This document shows positions 44,618-53,102 of a stretch of DNA of 64,000 nt, piece by piece. The notes below the pieces were generated by a model. It searched no databases. It saw only the letters and a list, made by a program, of their open reading frames with translations, and had not been told where the DNA came from. The stretch is from Flagellimonas meishanensis (lineage in GTDB: Bacteria; Bacteroidota; Bacteroidia; Flavobacteriales; Flavobacteriaceae), in the NCBI RefSeq assembly GCF_019880545.1, contig NZ_JAINVW010000001.1:992001-1056000 (forward strand), read 5' to 3'. Both the position numbers and the translations under genes were made by a program. The stretch's first letter is position 1. Each line of letters opens with the position of its first letter.

Positions 44618-46567
44618 ATGAAGCAGCTAATAACCAATATTGCCTTATTCTTCTTGATTGGTCTTGGTGCTGTGCAGGGCCAGTTACAGTTTAACGACCC
44701 CGATACGAACTTTGATAACATGATGTACAAACGCGCCGCCAAGCAATATGAGGCCATGGCGTTGAAGGGTGATGATTCGCAACACGTGTTGCAACGGCTG
44801 GGAGATGCATACTACTTGAACTCCAATATGAAAAGTGCTGTGAAATGGTATGCCAGATTGTTCTCTAAATATGAGAAGGTATTGACCCCGGAGTATATCT
44901 TCAAATACGTCCATACGTTGCAGGGAACTGGGGACTATGTGCTTTCCAAGGCTATTATGAAAATCTACGGACAAGATCTGGAAGATTCGGGCTTTGCAGT
45001 GGCCCAGCTACAGAACAATGATGAAAGCATGGAGGAACTGCTTAACAAACAACCCGAGTTTTACATTGCAAACCTCTCCATCAATACATCCGTATCGGAT
45101 TTTGGAACCACTTATTATAAAGATAAGATTGTCTTTTCATCAAGCAGGGACTCCTCGAAATTGGAAACTCGTGTCTACGAATGGAACCGACAGCCCTATT
45201 TGGATTTTTATGTTGCCGATGTCCGTGAACATGGATTCGATTTGGACAAGGTGACCTCATTTTCATCGGTGCTTAACACCAAATATCACGAAGCAGTGGC
45301 CACCTTTACCCCAGAGGGAGATCGCATCTATTTTACTAGGAACAATTTTACCGACCAAGTTTTGGGCAGGGACAACGAGGGTATAAACCACCTTAAGATC
45401 TATACGGCAAAATGGGAAGGTACGGCATGGGGGAGTGCCACTGAGGTTCCTTTCAACAACGACCTGTACTCTGTGGGGCAGCCTGCGCTTTCTCCTGATG
45501 GCTCAAAACTTTTTTTTGTGTCGGATATGCCCGGCAGTTTGGGCGGAACGGATATTTATGTGGTTAACATTCATGGGGACGGGACCTTTTCCAAACCAGA
45601 GAATCTAGGTCCTGGCGTAAACACCGGTGGAAGGGAAATGTTTCCTTTTGTTACCGAGGAGAAACTCTATTTTGCCTCTGATGGACATTTGGGCTTTGGT
45701 GGACTCGATGTGTTTGAAAGCAAAATTGGCAAAGATGGATATGGAAAACCAAATAATTTGGGAAAACCATTGAACAGTAATCTTGACGATTTTGCCTATA
45801 TCGTGAATGAGGCGACCAATCGGGGGTATTTTTCGTCGAACAGAAAAGGGGGCAAAGGCGATGATGACATCTACTCCTTTCGAAGAATGGAGGAAACTTG
45901 TCACCAAAAGGTTAGGGGCAGTGTCATTAGAAAATCCAACGGTGTTCCCGTAGGGAATGTGCAGGTGCAGCTCATTTCTGAAAGCGCGGAAGTGCTTGGG
46001 GAAACCTTGACCGATTCCTACGGAGGCTACCACTTTGAATTGCCTTTGGACTGTGAATCCAAGTATGTCGTAAAAATTGAAAAACAGGGATTTGAACCTA
46101 ACCAAGCTGGTTTTCGCACATCTGATGAAAAGGAGGTCGTCAACCAAGTACAGATCGAGATGACGAAGGAACTCAATAAACTTATAGTCCAAGAGAACGG
46201 GGTACTTAAAATAAAAATTGACAATATCTACTTTGATGTCAACAAAGCTGAAATTAGACCGGACGCTGCCCAAGAGCTCAACAAGATTGTTGAGGTAATG
46301 AAGGAGTATCCCAAAATGGTAATCAAAATAGAGGCACATACCGATTCCCGGGGAAGTGATACCTATAATGAAAGTCTCTCGGACAAAAGAGCCAAGGCCA
46401 CTGGTAGCTACATTGTTGCCCAGGGCATAGAGGCACATCGCATTGAGAGTGCCATTGGCTACGGGGAAAAACAACTCTTAAACGGGTGTGGCAATGGGGT
46501 ACAATGTTCCCAAGCAGACCATGACCTTAACAGAAGGTCGGAGTTCATTATTGTAAAACTCCAATAG
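44618..46567 (+). CDS. PorE-like OmpA protein with TPR, PD40 and carboxypeptidase-regulatory domains
   Basis: 649 residues: signal peptide, helical TPR-like part (about 30-130), PD40 beta-propeller repeats (L-S-P-D-G-S-K-L-F-F-V-S-D near 290 and similar), a CarboxypepD_reg-like Ig unit (about 430-500), and a C-terminal OmpA domain that binds peptidoglycan (Y-F-D-V-N-K-A-E-I-R-P near 540; N-R-R-S-E-F at the end). This is the PorE-like architecture that fixes the T9SS attachment apparatus to the cell wall. One base separates it from the PorP/SprF gene. Confidence 0.92.
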   Translation: MKQLITNIALFFLIGLGAVQGQLQFNDPDTNFDNMMYKRAAKQYEAMALKGDDSQHVLQRLGDAYYLNSNMKSAVKWYARLFSKYEKVLTPEYIFKYVHTLQGTGDYVLSKAIMKIYGQDLEDSGFAVAQLQNNDESMEELLNKQPEFYIANLSINTSVSDFGTTYYKDKIVFSSSRDSSKLETRVYEWNRQPYLDFYVADVREHGFDLDKVTSFSSVLNTKYHEAVATFTPEGDRIYFTRNNFTDQVLGRDNEGINHLKIYTAKWEGTAWGSATEVPFNNDLYSVGQPALSPDGSKLFFVSDMPGSLGGTDIYVVNIHGDGTFSKPENLGPGVNTGGREMFPFVTEEKLYFASDGHLGFGGLDVFESKIGKDGYGKPNNLGKPLNSNLDDFAYIVNEATNRGYFSSNRKGGKGDDDIYSFRRMEETCHQKVRGSVIRKSNGVPVGNVQVQLISESAEVLGETLTDSYGGYHFELPLDCESKYVVKIEKQGFEPNQAGFRTSDEKEVVNQVQIEMTKELNKLIVQENGVLKIKIDNIYFDVNKAEIRPDAAQELNKIVEVMKEYPKMVIKIEAHTDSRGSDTYNESLSDKRAKATGSYIVAQGIEAHRIESAIGYGEKQLLNGCGNGVQCSQADHDLNRRSEFIIVKLQ

Positions 46568-46694
46568 ATAACAAAGGACAGCCTAGATTCACCAGATCCG
46601 GACTTCGTGTTTCCATGAGATTTCTTGCTTATATTGCATAAGCGTTCTCCTTTGGGTTCCAGAGGATTTTCTTAAAGGCGCAATACAATGAGCT

Positions 46695-47282
46695 ATGGAG
46701 CGGAATGAGCTATATCCCATTTTTTTAAAGGTTTCCAACCTAAATGTCCTGATTGTGGGTGGGGGTAATGTGGGATTGGAAAAGTTGACTTTTTTGCTAA
46801 AGTCCAGCCCAAATGCCAAGGTGCAAATGGTTGCTCCAGAGTTTTTAGACGAGACCAGGGAGCTTGCTGAAAAGCACCATGTGGATGTTGTAATCGCTTC
46901 ATACCACAAAGATTTTTTACAAGGAAAGCATATGGTTGTGGCCTGTACCGATAAAGGGGAGGTCAACCAAAAGATATATAACGACTGTAGGGAACAAAGC
47001 ATCTTGGTGAACGTGGCGGACAATCCACCTTTGTGTGACTTTTATATGGGAGGCATTGTGACCAAAGGAAATGTAAAAGTGGCCATTTCCACCAATGGCA
47101 AATCCCCGACCACGGCCAAAAGATTACGTCAATTTTTTGAGGATGTATTGCCCGAGAACATTGATGACTTGGTCAATAACCTGAACAAATACCGAAAAAC
47201 ATTACAGGGAGATTTTCAGGACAAGGTGGATGCCTTGAACGAATTCACCAAAAGTTTGGTTGAGAAGAAAAAGGACATATAA
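46695..47282 (+). CDS. precorrin-2 dehydrogenase/sirohydrochlorin ferrochelatase-like (siroheme synthase N-terminal type)
   Basis: 195 residues of the CysG N-terminal/Met8 family: L-N-V-L-I-V-G-G-G-N-V-G-L-E-K near residue 17 (NAD binding), an Asp in the C-D-F-Y-M-G region near 115 and K-V-A-I-S-T-N-G-K-S-P near 130. It oxidises precorrin-2 and inserts iron to make siroheme for sulfite/nitrite reductase. In many flavobacteria it sits with cobA and sulfate-assimilation genes; here it stands alone, 127 bp after the PorE-like gene. Confidence 0.9.
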   Translation: MERNELYPIFLKVSNLNVLIVGGGNVGLEKLTFLLKSSPNAKVQMVAPEFLDETRELAEKHHVDVVIASYHKDFLQGKHMVVACTDKGEVNQKIYNDCREQSILVNVADNPPLCDFYMGGIVTKGNVKVAISTNGKSPTTAKRLRQFFEDVLPENIDDLVNNLNKYRKTLQGDFQDKVDALNEFTKSLVEKKKDI

Positions 47283-47409
47283 GTTTGACGTTTCCCATTT
47301 TGAACCAATTGCTCTGCCTTGACCTCAAATATTTTTAAGAGCCATGTCTGAAAATCACAAATGCCAATTGTAAGTAAGGAAAACTCCTAAAATTTTGAAA
47401 AGAAACATT

Positions 47410-48576
47410 TCAAAGCCGTTTCATGGCTTCCAGTAGATCGTCCTTTTTTCTAGGGGATATGCTCACATGCATATCATTGCTCATTATAATATATCCGCCA
47501 TCGGATTTGATGTATTTCTTTACCTCATTCAGGTTGATCAAATAACTGTTGTGCACCCGCATAAACTGTTGGTCGGACAATAGGTTTTCATATTCTTTCA
47601 GGTGCTTGCTTACCATCAACGAGGAGTTGTCTTTCAAGATAAAGGAAGTATAGGAGCCATCCGCTTTGCAAAGCACAACATCCTCTATGGCAATAAACTC
47701 CATGCCAGCAGTGGTGGCCAAACAGATTTTTTCCTGTTTATTGGTCCCCCTCGAGAGGTTTTGCATGAGGGTATCTATCTGTTGACGGTATACGTTGGTA
47801 TCCATTCTGGTTCGGGCCTTCTCAACGGCCTTCTGGAGCTCATCCAGATCAATGGGTTTGAGCAGGTAATCCAGCGAACTGAATTTGATGGCTTTGATGG
47901 CATATTTTTCAAAGGCGGTGGTGAAAATTACCTCAAAAGTAGGCTCCTTGATTTGCTCTAGGACGTCAAATCCAGTTCCGGGCTGTAGCTCTATATCCAA
48001 AAAAACTACGTCGGGACTATAAATGGACAATACTTTTACGGCTTCTTTAACCGAATCCGCTGTAGCAATTACTTTTACGTTTTTGCAGAATTCTTCCAAA
48101 AGGGACTTCAATGTCTCCCTGCTGTGCTTTTCGTCCTCAATGATTACTACTTTCAGATCCATGTCTGTGTACTTTCTTTTTTTGTTGATTCGGGGAAGTG
48201 CATAGGGTATGGCATACATCATCACCGTAGGGGCGATATCTTTTGGATAGGCATGCTTTCTTGGGGCAACTCCTCGGGTGACCTGCATGTAGATAAGGCA
48301 AGATTGGTCTTGGAGACCATTGGAACGGAGGAGTGCGGGAAGTTGGTTCTCCAATTCCATAAGATCGTACGGGATTCCAATTTTTTTTAGGTTTTCCCGA
48401 AGCCTTTGGAGGTGGGCATTTTTATAAAAGATACCATTTTCCAATTGCACCATTACCTCATAAATACCGTCACCAAAAAGGAACCCACGGTCAAATACGG
48501 AAATCTGGGTCAAGGCACTGTCCATTATTTTACCATTCAAAAAAACCTTGTCTGGGAAAGTACCCCGTGGCAACAT
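47410..48576 (-). CDS. LytTR response regulator fused in frame to a truncated D-amino-acid aminotransferase
   Basis: One uninterrupted frame. From the inner ATG at 48162 the last 250 residues are a complete LytTR response regulator: receiver with E9-D10 and a phosphoacceptor Asp in V-F-L-D-I-E-L near residue 57, T-T-A near 85, K near 107 (L-L-K-P), and a C-terminal LytTR DNA-binding domain. Upstream in the same frame, with start ATG 48576, come about 138 residues of a class IV aminotransferase. No sensor kinase gene is adjacent. Whether translation begins at 48576 or 48162 is open; the inner start gives a normal regulator. Confidence 0.85.
   Translation of the reverse strand: MLPRGTFPDKVFLNGKIMDSALTQISVFDRGFLFGDGIYEVMVQLENGIFYKNAHLQRLRENLKKIGIPYDLMELENQLPALLRSNGLQDQSCLIYMQVTRGVAPRKHAYPKDIAPTVMMYAIPYALPRINKKRKYTDMDLKVVIIEDEKHSRETLKSLLEEFCKNVKVIATADSVKEAVKVLSIYSPDVVFLDIELQPGTGFDVLEQIKEPTFEVIFTTAFEKYAIKAIKFSSLDYLLKPIDLDELQKAVEKARTRMDTNVYRQQIDTLMQNLSRGTNKQEKICLATTAGMEFIAIEDVVLCKADGSYTSFILKDNSSLMVSKHLKEYENLLSDQQFMRVHNSYLINLNEVKKYIKSDGGYIIMSNDMHVSISPRKKDDLLEAMKRL
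48163..48576 (-). pseudogene. N-terminal half of a D-amino-acid aminotransferase (class IV)
   Basis: The stretch reads like the first half of D-alanine aminotransferase: V-F-L-N-G-K-I near the start, I-S-V-F-D-R-G-F-L-F-G-D-G-I-Y-E, H-L-x-R-L, and Y-M-Q-V-T-R-G-V-A-P-R-K-H-A-Y-P. It stops at A-L-P-R-I, just before the strand that carries the PLP-binding Lys in the family, so it cannot be an active transaminase. The rest of the enzyme (about 145 residues) is missing. Confidence 0.82.
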
Positions 48577-48981
48577 GTCAGTATGGTTATGTCTCTTTGA
48601 TCTCCATGAAGGTAGCAGATATTTTTTAAATAAAAACAGGCATTCAGGATTCTTAGCGTAGGGTGGATGAAACAATCTGCTGCGAAACTAAAATTTAGCA
48701 AGACCTGGGATCAACAGAAGCAAATTTATTGTTGTTGGAAAGGCAAGTCCATTCTCCCAGAAATGATCAGTTTCAAAGAACTTATTGCTTTTGGATTTTA
48801 TAGGAGTCCCACATCTTTTTTACACCTTGACCCTGTATTGAAAAGCTTTTCATTCTTAAATAATAAGCAGCATGAAGGATGATAAACCTTAGGTTTCCAA
48901 TAAATTGCTTATGACCAAGATCATTGCCAATATCTAGGCCCACGGCTACATTTGCTCACATAATCCCTTAATGGTAGAACT
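48577..48981. other. intergenic stretch without clear genes
   Basis: About 400 bp. A 71-codon frame at 48667-48882 has no recognisable features. No RNA gene, hairpin or repeat stands out. The start of the outer-membrane gene is preceded by no obvious TAnnTTTG box. Confidence 0.4.
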
Positions 48982-49575
48982 ATGAAAACTTTAAAATTAG
49001 TTATGTTGTTTACCCTTTTGTTTCTTATTGGTGAAATGGGCAATGCGCAAGATAAGTGGTCCGTGGAAGTGCGGCCCAATCTGGATTTTCCAACCAAAGA
49101 CTTGGGCAATGCCGACCTAAAGACAGGTTTTGGATTCGAGGTCGCCGTTGGCTATAAATTTATGGAGCATCTCGGGGCTTATGCCGGGTGGGGATATAAT
49201 ACATTCAATAGTGATATTGCTCTCACTTTTCCCGGCCCTGAGGATACGGATTTTGATGTTACAGGATATACATTTGGTCTGCAATTCATCCATCCTATTG
49301 GAGCTTCAGAAAATCTTTCCTACTTGGTAAGAGCAGGGGGGATCTACAATCACATTGAGGTAGAGAACGATGCCGGCGATATTAACGCAGATTCTGGTCA
49401 TGGCCTTGGTTGGGAAGTAGGTGCCGGGGTTCAGGTAGATTTGGGAAGCAATTGGAAGTTGCGCCCCCAGTTGGGTTATCGGGCCCTGTCAAGGGATATC
49501 GAAATTGGAACGGTAACTATAGATGCGGACCTGAACTACTTCAGTTTTGGTGTTGGCATTGCCAAAGCATTCTAA
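48982..49575 (+). CDS. outer membrane beta-barrel protein
   Basis: 197 residues with a signal peptide (to GNAQ) and an OmpW/OMP_b-brl style barrel of eight strands: alternating hydrophobic segments such as G-F-G-F-E-V-A-V-G-Y-K, Y-L-V-R-A-G-G-I-Y-N and a terminal aromatic strand L-N-Y-F-S-F-G-V-G-I-A-K-A-F, which ends with Phe as barrels do. Function unknown. The DUF6544 gene follows 13 bp downstream. Confidence 0.87.
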   Translation: MKTLKLVMLFTLLFLIGEMGNAQDKWSVEVRPNLDFPTKDLGNADLKTGFGFEVAVGYKFMEHLGAYAGWGYNTFNSDIALTFPGPEDTDFDVTGYTFGLQFIHPIGASENLSYLVRAGGIYNHIEVENDAGDINADSGHGLGWEVGAGVQVDLGSNWKLRPQLGYRALSRDIEIGTVTIDADLNYFSFGVGIAKAF

Positions 49576-49588
49576 CATAGCAAACACC

Positions 49589-50674
49589 ATGAGAGCAGTA
49601 TTCTTCATGCTAATTCTGATTCACGGTCTTATCCATTTTATGGGTTTTGCCAAAGCATTGGATCTTGGCAATATGGAGCAGTTGACCAAAGATATCCCCA
49701 AGCCTTTGGGGATACTTTGGCTGTTAACGGGACTGCTATTTGTTATCTCCGCGGTACTCTACTTTATAAAGAAAGACTTCTGGCCAATTTTATCCATTGT
49801 CGCTGTGGTATTATCGCAGCTGCTGATTATAATGTTCTGGAAGGATTCCAAGTTCGGTACTATAGCCAATATCATAATCCTCATTATTGGAATAGTTGCA
49901 TGGGCAAATACCAGTTTTGAAAATCAGTACCACGAAGATGTTTTTTTGGCAATGCGGTCAGCGCCAAAGGTGAAGGAGTTGATTACCGAGAAAGACCTAG
50001 AACATCTGCCAACACCAGTGCAGAACTACCTGAGCTACGTGGGGATAGTGGGTAAACCAAAAGTATTCAACTTTAGGATAACCTTCGAAGGGCAAATGCG
50101 GGACAAGGGGAAGGACTGGTTTTCGTTCACTTCGGAACAGTACAATTTCGTGGAAGACCCCACCCGGTTGTTCTTTATGAAGGCCAAAGTTTCGGGCTTG
50201 CCCACTGCTGGTTATCATCGGTATGCAACGGACGGCGCAAGTATGCTCATAAAACTATTATCGTTGTTCTCCGTTGCAAAAATGGACGGTCCAGAAATGT
50301 TTCCCACCGAAACGGTCACTTTTTTCAATGATATGTGCCTGTTCGCGCCAGCTGCACTTGTCGATGAACGCATCCAATGGGAAGAGCTTGACGCGTTTTC
50401 CGCGCGAGCTGTTTTTACCAATAATGGTTGCCGTATTTCGGCAGTGTTATATTTCAATGAAAAAGGGCGGCTGGTCAATTTTGTTTCGGAGGATCGGATA
50501 GCCGTATCGGAAATGAAGACTTTTCCGTTTTCAACACCCGTAGGGAACTATAAAGAAATCAATGGCCATATCCTCCCGACCTACGGAGAAGCCATTTGGC
50601 ATTACCCAGATGGTGAATTTGTATATGGCAAGTTTAACCTGATGACCATCACATATAACGTAGAGAAACAATAA
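49589..50674 (+). CDS. DUF6544 family membrane protein
   Basis: 361 residues from ATG 49589 (the longer frame to 49547 overlaps the barrel gene). Four hydrophobic helices fill the first 110 residues (MRAVFFMLILIHGLIHFMGF, P-L-G-I-L-W-L-L-T-G-L-L-F-V-I-S-A-V-L, I-L-S-I-V-A-V-V-L-S, I-I-I-L-I-I-G-I-V-A), followed by a soluble domain with L-P-T-P-V-Q-N-Y-L near 150. The domain matches DUF6544, of unknown role. It likely forms an operon with the barrel gene. Confidence 0.8.
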   Translation: MRAVFFMLILIHGLIHFMGFAKALDLGNMEQLTKDIPKPLGILWLLTGLLFVISAVLYFIKKDFWPILSIVAVVLSQLLIIMFWKDSKFGTIANIIILIIGIVAWANTSFENQYHEDVFLAMRSAPKVKELITEKDLEHLPTPVQNYLSYVGIVGKPKVFNFRITFEGQMRDKGKDWFSFTSEQYNFVEDPTRLFFMKAKVSGLPTAGYHRYATDGASMLIKLLSLFSVAKMDGPEMFPTETVTFFNDMCLFAPAALVDERIQWEELDAFSARAVFTNNGCRISAVLYFNEKGRLVNFVSEDRIAVSEMKTFPFSTPVGNYKEINGHILPTYGEAIWHYPDGEFVYGKFNLMTITYNVEKQ

Positions 50675-50996
50675 TGAATGTCCATGCCACTAACTTGGAA
50701 AACAACCCATTGATCTTGGTGACCCCTACAGTCTGAAATACTACCAATCCAAGATGGAACAGCATGTGACCTGTACTGTTTAATGGTAGTCCGATAGTTG
50801 TAAGGGCCAAAGCGAAAAATGAAAACGGATATGGATAACGACATCAAACAGGCTGTTAAAAGGCATTCATACGGTTTAGCTTCAACCTTTATGGGATGGA
50901 AGGGTGGAACTTAAAAAAATCTTGAGGGTGATGCCGATCATTCTTGTGTTCATTACCTAAAAGTACTTTTACAATCGAACCAAAACAGCATATGCT
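50675..50996. other. intergenic stretch with only a tiny frame
   Basis: 322 bp. A 31-codon frame from ATG 50819 (MKTDMDNDIKQAVKRHSYG and on) ends at about 50914; it is too short and unlike anything I know to call as a gene. Nothing else seen. Confidence 0.4.
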
Positions 50997-51506
50997 ATGA
51001 AAGGCGCAGTTTTTTATTGTAGTAAATATGGAAGCACAAAGCAATATGCGGATTGGATAGCGGGAGCTACAGGTTTGCCCATATTCGATGTCAAAAATGA
51101 GCGGACCGATCCAGCCATGTACGACTTTTTGATAATTGGCAGTCCAATTATCTACTTCAAGGTTTTAATCCGCAAATGGATTAGAAAGCATTTGGTGCAT
51201 TTTGAGGACAAGCCCATAGTTTTCTTTTCGGTATCGGGCGCTCCCGCTGGGGAGAGGCTTAATGGTTGGATTGAAAACAGCTTGCCAAAGCGTTTTGTTT
51301 CAAGGATGTACCATGTGGCACTGCGGGGCAGGCAAATTCGAAAGAAGCTTACTTTTTTTGATAAAGTAATGTTGATGATTGGATCAATGTTCAACAAAGA
51401 TCCGGAAGCCAGAAAACAAGAACGTAAAGGATTTGATTTCATGGACAAGGAGGCCATTGATCCTGTGGTAAAACGGGTTCACCAGTTTCAATCCCAAGCG
51501 GATTGA
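50997..51506 (+). CDS. flavodoxin-like protein (HemG-like)
   Basis: 169 residues with the FMN-binding flavodoxin start F-Y-C-S-K-Y-G-S-T-K-Q-Y-A, F-L-I-I-G-S-P-I-I near residue 43 and the I-V-F-F-S-V-S-G-A-P strand. It has the long insertion and overall size (about 170) of HemG-type protoporphyrinogen oxidases and other flavodoxin domain proteins. The heme role is an inference from the fold alone; no heme genes lie nearby. Confidence 0.82.
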   Translation: MKGAVFYCSKYGSTKQYADWIAGATGLPIFDVKNERTDPAMYDFLIIGSPIIYFKVLIRKWIRKHLVHFEDKPIVFFSVSGAPAGERLNGWIENSLPKRFVSRMYHVALRGRQIRKKLTFFDKVMLMIGSMFNKDPEARKQERKGFDFMDKEAIDPVVKRVHQFQSQAD

Positions 51507-51673
51507 TCAGAAGTACCCATGCCAAACCAACATATTTGCCGATATTTTCAGCCATAGGGGTAGAGGATTTATTACCACTTTCTTGACCGACTATTGGTTA
51601 TTTAACTTTCCGGGACTCTTTTTTAATACTTATCCCGAGATTGTCATTGCCAATGCTGGCAAGGCGCGGTTTT

Positions 51674-51780
51674 CTATATACTTTGTTCAACTGTAAACTG
51701 GTTATTATCGGGGTCAAGTATTGAAAATTCTTTTGGTTTTCATAGCTTGCCAAAGGGTGGTTTTTTATGAACACAGCGGT
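51674..51780 (-). pseudogene. remnant of a VOC/glyoxalase gene
   Basis: On the minus strand the frame ending at 51674 reads P-K-E-F-S-I-L-D-P-D-N-N-Q-F-T-V-E-Q, the usual closing strand of VOC-family proteins, with a TGA where a Trp (TGG) is expected a few codons earlier. Nothing of the first half is visible. A decayed fragment rather than a gene. Confidence 0.4.
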
Positions 51781-52038
51781 TATCACCTTTTAACAAGGCT
51801 TAACAATATTGAAACCAGATTAAATTATTATTAAACAAATAATTCCCTTTTACATCGATGTATAGGAAAGCATATTTGAATGATACGGGGTGTGATTTTT
51901 GTAATGTTTCTCCTGAGACCGGATGCAAGCCTGGCGAAGTAAAAAATTCATGCTCATTGTCCTCATTTTTAATATATCAAATCAAAGGCTTACCATTTTC
52001 AGGGACCATTTAGCTTTAATGTTTTAGAAGTAGTAAAA

Positions 52039-52082
52039 GGTTTGGGCCCTGTTGGTTTAAAAAAACAACAAGGCCCAAAACC
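52039..52082 (-). terminator. rho-independent terminator of the SusCD-lipoprotein operon
   Basis: GGTTTGGGCCCTGTTG and CAACAAGGCCCAAAACC form a long stem with one bulge and one mismatch, with T-runs in loop and tail, 37 bp beyond the lipoprotein stop. Confidence 0.7.
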
Positions 52083-52118
52083 GATTTACAATCCAACCTG
52101 ATGACTTATTTGTTCAAC

Positions 52119-53072
52119 CTAAACCTTAGTCAATCGAATTGTCGCCTGTGCCGTTCCCGTGCCACAGTCATCAGTTTCATCAGAAGTGAAGTGGATGGTA
52201 AAATCGCTATCATCGGGATTTGCCAGGTCATAAGTTGCATTAATGATTGCTGGTCCATTACTTATTAAACTATTGCAGCCTACGCCACTCACACCTTGAC
52301 CGGGTATAAATATAATTTCTCCACATACAAACTGAAACTGGATATTTGTGGGACCGAAAGGCCCAAATGCTGGAAAAAATGGCACGTTGTTTATCTGCCT
52401 CGTGGTATTATCTATGGTGGTCACGGTATACACTCCATCTTGGTAATCAGAAACCCCGAAAATACCTGGGGCTGTCTGTGTCAACTGGTAATTACCGGTA
52501 TAAAGGTCGTCTGAGGGTAACGGAGCAATCAGGTTTACAGTATATTGAAAGGGTGAAGAAAAGAAGGATCCCCCTTGTACCGTACTGGTTACATCAGCAG
52601 AAGAAAAAGCGCGGCCGTCGGTAAGAACCAGCTCTAAACGAAGAACGAATGCATCTCCACAGTTGTAATCGCCCGGTGCTATGCCCAGGGCAGCGGCCAT
52701 CTCACCCAAAGTGGCCGAAAAACTTCCCCTGGGGAGGCCGAAAGGACCTGAGGAAAAGTCAGCTGCAGGGATGGTGGTCAATATCGACTCACTCGTTGTT
52801 GTGGTTGCATCTGGGGTATTATCGGTCAGATTTACAAAAACACGTACCTCTGAGAGCAAGCCGCCATTCTCCACATCCTGTTCTTCTATTTCCACTGTGG
52901 TGGTTGCAGAGGTGTCCAATACGTCAAGGGCTCCACCAGTTACTTTGACCGTTCTTAAAACTGCACCACTTTCAACAGTTTCAAATAGGTTATCAATGAT
53001 TTTGTCATCATCGCTACAGGACACTGTGGCCAGCGCCAACAGTGCCATAAAAAATATCCTTGTTCTTTTCAT
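52119..53072 (-). CDS. lipoprotein, third gene of the SusCD operon
   Basis: 317 residues from ATG 53072 (MKRTRIFFMALLALATVSC); the ATG at 53093 adds seven residues before the signal and is less likely. The lipobox A-T-V-S-C is followed by S-D-D-D. It contains no SusE/SusF signature I can name; the middle has beta-rich segments with repeated D-x-x-x-T-T patterns, and two late cysteines (C-G-E-I, C-N-S) may pair. As the last gene of the operon it is probably a surface lipoprotein that binds or presents the ligand. Confidence 0.8.
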   Translation of the reverse strand: MKRTRIFFMALLALATVSCSDDDKIIDNLFETVESGAVLRTVKVTGGALDVLDTSATTTVEIEEQDVENGGLLSEVRVFVNLTDNTPDATTTTSESILTTIPAADFSSGPFGLPRGSFSATLGEMAAALGIAPGDYNCGDAFVLRLELVLTDGRAFSSADVTSTVQGGSFFSSPFQYTVNLIAPLPSDDLYTGNYQLTQTAPGIFGVSDYQDGVYTVTTIDNTTRQINNVPFFPAFGPFGPTNIQFQFVCGEIIFIPGQGVSGVGCNSLISNGPAIINATYDLANPDDSDFTIHFTSDETDDCGTGTAQATIRLTKV

Positions 53073-53102
53073 GAATTTGAATTTTGTGTCCATAACTTAT
53101 TT

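Larger units (their letters stand above)
51507..52118. other. intergenic region with a decayed gene fragment and a terminator
   Basis: 612 bp between the flavodoxin gene and the SusCD operon end. It holds the VOC remnant at 51674-51780 and the operon terminator at 52039-52082. The part 51790-51850 is very AT-rich. No intact gene was found. Confidence 0.45.

Noticed and set aside
48667..48882. 71-codon plus-strand ORF
   Set aside because: No motif, no promoter, and it lies in an intergenic stretch; support is too weak.
50819..50914. 31-codon frame after the DUF6544 gene
   Set aside because: Too short and unlike known proteins; recorded only under the intergenic entry.
51598..51786. 62-codon minus-strand ORF
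   Set aside because: Overlaps the VOC remnant in another frame; no recognisable content.
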